Source: Microcoleaceae cyanobacterium UBA11344 (lineage in GTDB: Bacteria > Cyanobacteriota > Cyanobacteriia > Cyanobacteriales > Microcoleaceae). Taken from it: DNA of 7,432 nucleotides. A program made the position numbers and the translations under genes. The stretch spans positions 4,190 to 11,621 of the forward strand of contig DMYK01000003.1 of NCBI GenBank assembly GCA_003483675.1. Direction: 5' to 3'. A model generated the notes under the pieces. It was not told where the DNA came from, ran no database searches, and saw only the letters and a list, made by a program, of their open reading frames with translations. Of this stretch, positions 1 to 5,227 are shown piece after piece (the first letter of the stretch is position 1; each line of letters starts with the position of its first letter).

Positions 1-13
1 CTTACCCCATATT

Positions 14-38
14 GTAGGGTGCGAAGTACGCACCTTAC
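14..38. repeat. Short hairpin repeat downstream of the ClC gene
   Basis: The arms GTAGGGTGCG (14-23) and CGCACCTTAC (29-38) pair over 10 bp with one G-T pair, around the 5-base loop AAGTA. It lies about 40 bp past the stop codon of the minus-strand ClC gene. It could act as a 3'-end stabiliser or weak terminator, but no T-run follows it on the minus strand. GTAGGGTGCG-type palindromes are a familiar dispersed repeat in filamentous cyanobacteria (from memory, not checked here). Confidence 0.55.
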
Positions 39-47
39 CCGGAGTCA

Positions 48-79
48 TTACCAATTCCCCCATTCCCCATTACCAATAA
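48..79. repeat. Degenerate short tandem repeats (CCCATT / ACCAAT type)
   Basis: The stretch repeats units such as TTACCAAT, TCCCCCAT, TCCCCAT and TTACCAAT with a period of about 7-8 bases. This resembles the short tandemly repeated repetitive (STRR) sequences of filamentous cyanobacteria. It ends at the ClC stop codon and has no visible coding role. Confidence 0.45.
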
Positions 80-2791
80 CTAATTTGCCGATCGCACTAA
101 AATTACGGTACAATCACAGCCACGCGCCACAGCTTCGGGAATATTCCCCTGAATCACCTGTTTCAATAGCCCTTCGCGGCTGGCTCCCAGGACGATCGCA
201 TCGCACTGATCATTCTGAGCTAAATCAATTAAAGCATCAGAAACCGACTTAGCGCAAACGGAAGTTGTCATTACCTCACAACTAACCCTGCGCTGGAGAA
301 ACTCAGCCGCCTGCTTCAATTCATGGCGATCGGGTGCTGCGACAGAAGGCTGGTGCACCTGACACAATCTAATCTCTGGTAATGCACTCGCAGCCACCAA
401 AGCAGGTAACAGCCGCAAAGCAGCCGCTTGCTTATAACTGCCGCGAATTGGCACCAGCCAGCGCTGTAAACCCATTAGCGTGTGCAGCCCCAATTCCTCG
501 CTTTCAATGTTTGAATATGGTGCAGGATTTTCTGCGATTTTTGATTTGGGATTCCAGTCTCCTTTCTGGCCTTTTTGTAATAACTTTTCGCTCCATTTTA
601 CCAAAATTACTTCGCAGCCAGCTTGCCGAATTACGGTATCTACAACATCGCCAAAAATGCGTCCAGTTGTCGAAATTTCGCCTTGCCAGCCCATCAAAAT
701 TAGATCGATGTGTCGCTCCCCAATTGTCTCTAAAATCGCGTTAGGAACGTCGTGAGCTACCCGTATTTGCGTGTGTAATGGGACATCCCAATCGCGGGCA
801 ATTCGCTCGGCTTGTTGTAGGAGGCGACGGCCTTTTGTTGTCCGCACTGCGGTTTCTGAGGGAGAACTGTTGCGCGGTACTAACATGATTTGCAGACATT
901 CTAGTTCGTAGTTGCGATCGCGCGCGATTGCAGCCGCCAGCCGCAACAAAGCCGGTGCTGTATTCGGATTCGAGAGCGGCACTAATAAGCGGCCGTTTCC
1001 GATCTGCGGTGCTCTGGTTTGATATACAATGTAAGAAGGTTCTGGATGCGGGTCTTGGGTTGTTTCTCCGCTGAGGCGATCGGACTCAACTCGAATAATG
1101 TCACTGCGGGTAATAATGCCTACTAAATGTCGTCCTTCTGTCACCGGCAAGCGGCTGAGATTGTAGTGGGTGAGCCTGTACAAAACTTCGCTTAAAGTAT
1201 CAGTTGCTTTTACGGTTATTGGCTGCGCCGTCATAAATTCTTTGAGCAAAGATTGCCCAGTAAAATTGCGCTTGCTGGCATTTGCCAAATCCGTTTGACT
1301 GACAATTCCGACCAATTTTCCAGCGTCAACTACCGGAAAACCACGATGAGTCGATCGCGAAAAAGCCTGCATCACTTCATCAAAAGTCATTAGACTCGAA
1401 AGAGTTTCAACTTGGCGCTGCATCACGTTAGCTGCGTACAAGTCGCTCAAAGCATCAACCGCAGGTTTATCTTTTGTCAGTTGAATGCCTTTCAACTCTA
1501 AAAGGCGATCGTACAAAGAGCCACTATCCACCTTTTCTGCGACTAAATAAGCAACTACAGAACAAATCATCAAAGGTAGCACTAACTTAAAATCCGCAGT
1601 GATTTCAAACACAATAACTACCGCAGTAATCGGAGCTCTAGAAACCGCACAAAAAAACGCTCCCATTCCCGCCAAAGCGTAAGTTACAGGCAAACCAACA
1701 CCGAGCCAATCTGCCTGTAAAATGCCCACGATATGGCCGAGTGCAGAACCCATAACTAGGGAAGGTGCAAACAAGCCTCCCGGAGCTCCAGAAGCAGCAG
1801 ATATAATTGTCAAAAAAAAGTGAGCGATCAAAGCAATTAAACTTGTTTGTCCGCTAGCTTCTCCGGTTAGTAAAAACTGGCGCAATCCAGTATTATTACG
1901 GAAATTTTCTGGCAAAGCTGCTATTACTAAGCCGCAGATTAAGCCAGCTAAAGCAACTCGCCAAGGCAAAGCTAATTTGAGCGTTTTCCGATTGAATTGC
2001 AAACCAGCAATAATCCCTTTGCTGAACAAAGCTCCCAGCAATCCTGCTAAAACTCCTAACAGTATGTAAAACGGAATTTCCCTAGCTGAAAAACTGGTTT
2101 GGTAGTCTCGTAAATTCAGATTTAAACTGTCTCCGCCCAAAAGCTGCGAGACGACTGCACCGATGAAAGAAGCAATAATTGCAGTACCTAAAGTCAGGCC
2201 AGAAACATCGTGCAGAAGTTCTTCGACTACAAACAAAACCCCTGCGATGGGAGCATTAAAACCAGCGGCTAATCCCGCCGCCGCACCGCAAGCAATCAAT
2301 TGCCGGCGGTAGTCGGGGGAAGTTGGCATTAAGTGACCAATCCAGCTAGCCAAAGACGCTCCAATTTGTACAGTTGGGCCTTGTCTTCCCAGGGTTAAAC
2401 CGGAACCAACTGCTAAAATAGTGGTCAGAAGTTTAACGACAGCTACTCGTAAATTCAAAGAAAGATTGACACCGGAAAGGGCAGCTTTGATGTGGGGAAT
2501 GCCACTGCCGGCAGTTTCTGGAGCCCAACGTTCAACCAAGAAACCTGTTAGTAACCCACCCAATAAACCGACAGCCGGAAGCAATATCCAAGCTGGAATT
2601 AATGTTGAGGTAGCGACTCGCCAACTGCCGAGCCATCCGACTCCTAATTTGAGGAAAACGCCAGCCAATCCAGCCACTAAGCCGATCAGACAAGCTTCAA
2701 AAATGGCGAGGCGTTTTGGCTGCAAAAAAAGTTGAGATTCGATGACTCTGGAAGCTTCCCTAAATTGTTTAGGGATAGGAATATAGGGCAT
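80..2791 (-). CDS. ClC-family chloride channel/transporter with two CBS and two USP domains
   Basis: A 903-residue inner-membrane protein that should carry chloride or a similar anion as a dimer. The ClC core covers about residues 20-430. It shows the GSGIP selectivity motif (95-99, central Ser96), the GRQGP motif (135-139), a conserved EE pair (190-191, matching the internal proton glutamate region of E. coli ClC), GGLFAP (338-343) and a helix-R tyrosine (Tyr427). Two CBS domains follow (about 453-512 and 519-568), then two USP/UspA-like domains (about 599-732 and 776-901) joined by a hydrophilic linker. These tail domains normally bind adenine nucleotides, so they probably adjust transport to energy or stress state. 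The oddity is Gln137 where the gating glutamate (Glu148 in E. coli ClC) is expected, so the protein may be uncoupled from protons. The ATG at 2791 was chosen because the frame upstream to 2890 encodes no family sequence and enters an intergenic repeat. No strong Shine-Dalgarno is seen. Family is sure; the transported ion and coupling are inferred. Confidence 0.95.
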   Translation of the reverse strand: MPYIPIPKQFREASRVIESQLFLQPKRLAIFEACLIGLVAGLAGVFLKLGVGWLGSWRVATSTLIPAWILLPAVGLLGGLLTGFLVERWAPETAGSGIPHIKAALSGVNLSLNLRVAVVKLLTTILAVGSGLTLGRQGPTVQIGASLASWIGHLMPTSPDYRRQLIACGAAAGLAAGFNAPIAGVLFVVEELLHDVSGLTLGTAIIASFIGAVVSQLLGGDSLNLNLRDYQTSFSAREIPFYILLGVLAGLLGALFSKGIIAGLQFNRKTLKLALPWRVALAGLICGLVIAALPENFRNNTGLRQFLLTGEASGQTSLIALIAHFFLTIISAASGAPGGLFAPSLVMGSALGHIVGILQADWLGVGLPVTYALAGMGAFFCAVSRAPITAVVIVFEITADFKLVLPLMICSVVAYLVAEKVDSGSLYDRLLELKGIQLTKDKPAVDALSDLYAANVMQRQVETLSSLMTFDEVMQAFSRSTHRGFPVVDAGKLVGIVSQTDLANASKRNFTGQSLLKEFMTAQPITVKATDTLSEVLYRLTHYNLSRLPVTEGRHLVGIITRSDIIRVESDRLSGETTQDPHPEPSYIVYQTRAPQIGNGRLLVPLSNPNTAPALLRLAAAIARDRNYELECLQIMLVPRNSSPSETAVRTTKGRRLLQQAERIARDWDVPLHTQIRVAHDVPNAILETIGERHIDLILMGWQGEISTTGRIFGDVVDTVIRQAGCEVILVKWSEKLLQKGQKGDWNPKSKIAENPAPYSNIESEELGLHTLMGLQRWLVPIRGSYKQAAALRLLPALVAASALPEIRLCQVHQPSVAAPDRHELKQAAEFLQRRVSCEVMTTSVCAKSVSDALIDLAQNDQCDAIVLGASREGLLKQVIQGNIPEAVARGCDCTVILVRSAN

Positions 2792-2870
2792 AAATAGGGT
2801 TGATTGCCTGTGATTTTTATGGTCGATCGAACTTGAGCAAAAAAAACTTCGATTTGGGAAAACGCAACTA

Positions 2871-2876
2871 ATTATA
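2871..2876 (-). promoter_or_regulatory. Candidate -10 element for the ClC gene
   Basis: The minus strand reads TATAAT exactly, 80 bp before the chosen ClC start. The position 17 bp further upstream reads TAAATT, a poor -35, so this is only a candidate. A second exact TATAAT lies at 2905-2910 on the same strand, in the loop of the adjacent palindrome. Confidence 0.3.
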
Positions 2877-2964
2877 AACCGCAGATGCACGCAAATTTAC
2901 GCGGATTATACAAATCTGTGTTTATTTGTGGTACTGGCATCCCGCCTGTGATCTATCTGCGGTT
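2877..2964. repeat. Long imperfect palindrome / dispersed repeat (ACCGCAGAT type)
   Basis: Bases 2878-2898 pair with 2912-2932 over 21 positions with four G-T pairs and two mismatches, leaving a 13-base loop. A third arm, ATCTGCGGTT (2955-2964), is the perfect reverse complement of AACCGCAGAT (2877-2886), giving an alternative outer 10-bp stem. Sequences of the ACCGCAGAT...ATCTGCGGT type recur between genes in many bacteria, including cyanobacteria (from memory). Because most arm differences are transitions that keep G-U pairing, an RNA fold is more plausible than a DNA cruciform. Confidence 0.65.
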
Positions 2965-3103
2965 GAATTTGCGAAATTACTGTTTTTGCAATCACTCTCA
3001 CAGGGTTGATGTAGGGGCGGCCCAAATTCTCAGCAGCGGCTCAAATCTCTCTCACCCTCAAGGGTTTTCCTCTGTTTTTGGCTAGCCTTACGCAGTGAAT
3101 CTA

Positions 3104-3129
3104 AGCAATCGCTAGCTTCTGTGATTGCT
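3104..3129. repeat. Inverted repeat upstream of the kinase gene
   Basis: AGCAATC (3104-3110) and GATTGCT (3123-3129) are perfect 7-bp inverted arms. The stem extends inward by a G-T and a C-G pair, to an 8-base loop (3113-3120). It lies about 100 bp before the kinase start and could be an operator or a 5'-leader hairpin. There is no direct evidence for either. Confidence 0.4.
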
Positions 3130-3166
3130 GCATTGAACTCCCAATCAAAGATGGAGCGATCGCAGA

Positions 3167-3186
3167 TGATATCCACTATGATATCA
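3167..3186. promoter_or_regulatory. TGATATC-N6-GATATCA inverted repeat, possible operator
   Basis: Two perfect 7-bp arms, TGATATC (3167-3173) and GATATCA (3180-3186), are separated by 6 bases. The centre-to-centre distance of 13 bp is near one helical turn, as expected for a dimeric DNA-binding protein. The site ends 41 bp before the kinase start codon and overlaps a TATGAT hexamer (3177-3182) that could be a -10 box, though no good -35 is seen. A regulator binding here would control the kinase gene; this is inference. Confidence 0.35.
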
Positions 3187-3227
3187 ATAGTTCAGCCCCC
3201 ACACTACTGCTAGCCAACATAAATATC

Positions 3228-4685
3228 ATGCAAGGAAAAACACTCGAAGGACGCTACTACATCATAAAACACTTGGGAGGCGGTGGCTTCGGTCAGACTT
3301 ACCTGGCTGAAGATCAAAGGCGATCGGGAAATCCTCGGTGTGTCGTCAAGCAACTCAAGCCCCAGTCTACCGATCCACAAACTCTAAGTACAGCTAGACG
3401 TTTATTTAAAACAGAAACAGACACCCTCCACAATCTAGGAACTCATTCTCAGATTCCTGAACTTTTGGATCATTTTGAGGAAAATCAAGAATTTTATTTA
3501 GTTCAAGAGTTGATTGAGGGGATAGATTTAAGTAAAGAAATTACCCCTGGCCAGCGGCTTAGCGAGTCGGAAGTTGTGGCTATTTTGCAGGAGATAATCG
3601 AAATATTGGTGTTTGTTCAGCAGCACAAAGTCATCCACCGGGATATTAAACCTGCTAATTTAATGAGGCGCAATTCCGATCGCAAAATATGCTTAATTGA
3701 CTTTGGGGCGGTCAAACAAATTAGCACTTGCATAGCTAACACCACAGGGCAAACTCCGCTGACTATTGGCATCGGTACTGGTGGCTATATGCCAGCGGAA
3801 CAAAATAGCGGACAGCCTAAGTTTGGCAGCGATATATATGCTGTGGGAGTGACTGGGATTGAATGGCTGACGGGCGTACTTCCTCACGAGTTACCAAAGG
3901 ATGCTAATGGTGAAATTGTTTGGCGCGATCGCGTCCAAGTTAGCGATGGTTTTGCTAATATTTTAAACAAAATGGTGCGCTATCATTTTCGCGATCGCTA
4001 CCAGTCAGCCGCAGAGGTGTTGCAAGCTTTCAACAATTTGAGGAGAATTCCACCATCTTCTACTGTAGTATCATCTCCTAACTTATTGACATTAATGAGT
4101 AACTGGACGCGAGATCATAAAATTGGTTTGCTTGGGCTTTGTTTGGCCACCATATTTGGTGTAGCAGCATTATTGACACCAGAAATTAGAAAAATGGTGG
4201 GATTGGAGGCTGCCGATCATCTGGCAAGTTATGACAATACAGCCCAAGGCATTAAAATCAAATATCCCGATAATTGGGACAAACAAGAAGAGTCTAACGC
4301 CATTACTAAAGAGGTGGTTCAATTTATTTCACCGAAAGAAAGCGATGCTGATAAATTTCAAGAACGGCTGATTGTGACAGTTGAACCTACCAGCAATAAA
4401 ACCCTCGATGAATATACGAAGTTATCTAAACAAGAAATCCTGAAGTTAGATAAAAATGCTAAGATAGCTCAAGAGGGTGCATCTACTCTAGCTGGCAAAA
4501 ACGGGTATAGAGTTGTTTATACAACCAAAGACGGGAATCAAGAGTTGAAAAAGTTGAATATTTGGACGATGAAACATGACAAGGCTTATTTGATTACCTA
4601 TGAGGCGGAAGCGGGGAAGTACGAGCAGTTTTTGCCGGTTGTTGAGAAGATGATTAAGTCGCTGGAAGTTCAAGACAGCAAATAA
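3228..4685 (+). CDS. Membrane-anchored Ser/Thr protein kinase with PsbP-like C-terminal domain
   Basis: A 485-residue Hanks-type kinase that phosphorylates Ser/Thr on unknown targets. The kinase domain (about 10-272) is complete: glycine loop GGGGFG (17-22), catalytic lysine Lys41 in VVKQLK, helix-C Glu63, catalytic HRDIKPANL (137-145, Asp139), metal-binding DFG (158-160) and the PAE form of the APE motif (189-191). One hydrophobic segment (about 299-316) follows positively charged residues, so the kinase should be cytoplasmic and the rest outside the membrane or in the thylakoid lumen. The tail (about 335-480) has the look of the PsbP/DUF1795 (Mog1-like) fold: an initial IKIKYPDNW motif, a mid VTVEP strand, and a closing amphipathic helix. 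It may sense an external or lumenal signal. The start is supported by the usual cyanobacterial N-terminus M-GKTL-GRY, although no clear Shine-Dalgarno precedes it. The next gene follows after 24 bp. Kinase activity is very likely; the PsbP-like assignment is by eye. Confidence 0.93.
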   Translation: MQGKTLEGRYYIIKHLGGGGFGQTYLAEDQRRSGNPRCVVKQLKPQSTDPQTLSTARRLFKTETDTLHNLGTHSQIPELLDHFEENQEFYLVQELIEGIDLSKEITPGQRLSESEVVAILQEIIEILVFVQQHKVIHRDIKPANLMRRNSDRKICLIDFGAVKQISTCIANTTGQTPLTIGIGTGGYMPAEQNSGQPKFGSDIYAVGVTGIEWLTGVLPHELPKDANGEIVWRDRVQVSDGFANILNKMVRYHFRDRYQSAAEVLQAFNNLRRIPPSSTVVSSPNLLTLMSNWTRDHKIGLLGLCLATIFGVAALLTPEIRKMVGLEAADHLASYDNTAQGIKIKYPDNWDKQEESNAITKEVVQFISPKESDADKFQERLIVTVEPTSNKTLDEYTKLSKQEILKLDKNAKIAQEGASTLAGKNGYRVVYTTKDGNQELKKLNIWTMKHDKAYLITYEAEAGKYEQFLPVVEKMIKSLEVQDSK

Positions 4686-4709
4686 ATTTATTGAGGCAGT
4701 TGTCAGATT

Positions 4710-5030
4710 ATGGTGACTGCATCAATCAAAGACGAATATGTTGAAGTGTTGAGTGCTTTGGGTGATTTGCAGGCGGCTATGGATTTGGCAATCCAACGCT
4801 ATACCATCGAGCAGATTACAGGTAAAATTGCTGAACTTCGACAAAGAAATGCTCAGTATCAGGTTAAATATGGGATGGATTATCTCACTTTTAACCAGCG
4901 AGTTTCTGAAGATGAAGTTTTTATCATAAATCTTGAATCGAAGGTTAATAATTTGTGGGAGATTGACTTGGCTGATTGGGAATTTTGCTATAAGGGAATA
5001 GGAGATTGGACGCGAAAGTTACAGAATTAG
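4710..5030 (+). CDS. Conserved-looking 106-residue protein of unknown function
   Basis: A small, charged, mostly helical soluble protein with no signal peptide or membrane segment. It has a helix-rich N-terminal half (DLQAAMDLAIQRY near 18-30, then IAELRQRNAQYQ near 40-51) and a tryptophan- and acid-rich end (LWEIDLADWEFCYKG, 82-96). I do not recognise a domain with a proven function. I recall similar short proteins in cyanobacteria next to small toxin-like genes, so an antitoxin role is possible, but no partner follows: the next 197 bp are non-coding. It starts 24 bp after the kinase stop, so it is probably co-transcribed. A GAGG at 4693-4696 is 13 bases before the ATG, rather far for a Shine-Dalgarno; the GTG at 4713 is an alternative start. 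That it is a real gene is supported by its even protein-like composition and close spacing. Confidence 0.75.
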   Translation: MVTASIKDEYVEVLSALGDLQAAMDLAIQRYTIEQITGKIAELRQRNAQYQVKYGMDYLTFNQRVSEDEVFIINLESKVNNLWEIDLADWEFCYKGIGDWTRKLQN

Positions 5031-5049
5031 GACTTACGCATGAGGGCCG

Positions 5050-5114
5050 AGAAACCGGGTTTTTTACGACAATTATTCGTGGTAGCCGACAGATTAGGTA
5101 AAAACCCGGTTTCT
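5050..5114. repeat. 15-bp perfect inverted repeat, possible bidirectional terminator
   Basis: AGAAACCGGGTTTTT (5050-5064) is the exact reverse complement of AAAAACCCGGTTTCT (5100-5114). With a one-base bulge the stem extends by two more pairs. The enclosed 35 bases make the loop long for a classical intrinsic terminator, but the stem lies just after the small plus-strand ORF and beyond the end of the minus-strand protease gene, where a shared terminator is expected. AGAAACCGGGTTTTT palindromes are a frequent dispersed repeat in Microcoleus/Oscillatoria-type genomes (from memory), so it may simply be a repeat copy. Confidence 0.6.
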
Positions 5115-5155
5115 TTGGTCGAAGTGAGTAAGTAATGAGAATATTCAGAAGTAGT

Positions 5156-5184
5156 TGTCATTCTGAGAGAAGCGAATAATCTCT
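5156..5184. repeat. Dispersed intergenic repeat fragment (GTCATTCTGAG type)
   Basis: The text TGTCATTCTGAGAGAAGCGA followed by ATAATCTC resembles a repeat of the form GTCATTCTGAGCGAAGCGAAGAATCTC seen between genes in many bacteria. It has diverged in two or three places. No function is implied, and the identification rests on recall. Confidence 0.35.
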
Positions 5185-5227
5185 GATTTTGCAGTAGCCA
5201 TTGTGAAAATCTGTAGGTAATTTAATA

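Larger units (their letters stand above)
2792..3227. other. Divergent intergenic region between the ClC and kinase genes
   Basis: This 436-bp stretch separates the ClC gene (leftward) from the kinase gene (rightward), so it should hold the promoters of both. It contains a long imperfect palindrome near the ClC side (2877-2964), a TATAAT hexamer on the minus strand (2871-2876), an inverted repeat with a HIP1 site GCGATCGC after it (3156-3163), and a second 7-bp inverted repeat about 40 bp before the kinase start. The segment 2965-3100 shows nothing I can name apart from the small palindrome GGCTAGCC (3080-3087). A 66-codon open frame here (2885-3085) runs through the palindrome and shows no family features, so it is not called a gene. 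Confidence 0.7.
5031..5227. other. Convergent intergenic region rich in dispersed repeats
   Basis: This 197-bp stretch lies between the 3' ends of two converging genes. It begins with GGACTTACGCA (5030-5040), a short motif often found after genes in filamentous cyanobacteria. It continues with the 15-bp inverted repeat and with GTCATTCTGAGAGAAGCGAA (5157-5176), which resembles a GTCATTCTGAGCGAAGCGAA-type dispersed repeat of many bacteria. Both family attributions are from memory. No open frame with protein character was found. Confidence 0.6.

Noticed and set aside
382..755. Two overlapping plus-strand open frames of 91 and 120 codons antisense to the USP region
   Set aside because: They overlap the USP coding region on the opposite strand and have no family character or start signals.
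2421..2735. A 104-codon open frame antisense to the ClC gene
   Set aside because: It is a shadow of the well-conserved ClC membrane helices on the other strand.
2792..2890. A 33-codon upstream extension of the ClC gene starting at an ATG at 2890
   Set aside because: The added residues match nothing expected in the family, and the ATG lies inside the intergenic repeat, upstream of a candidate -10 box.
3054..3068. ACCCTCAAGGGTTTT as an intrinsic terminator
   Set aside because: The stem is only 4 bp with a 4-base loop, and no gene ends just before it.
2885..3085. A 66-codon plus-strand open frame between the ClC and kinase genes
   Set aside because: Its first half is the translated dispersed palindrome, it lacks protein-family character and has no ribosome binding site.
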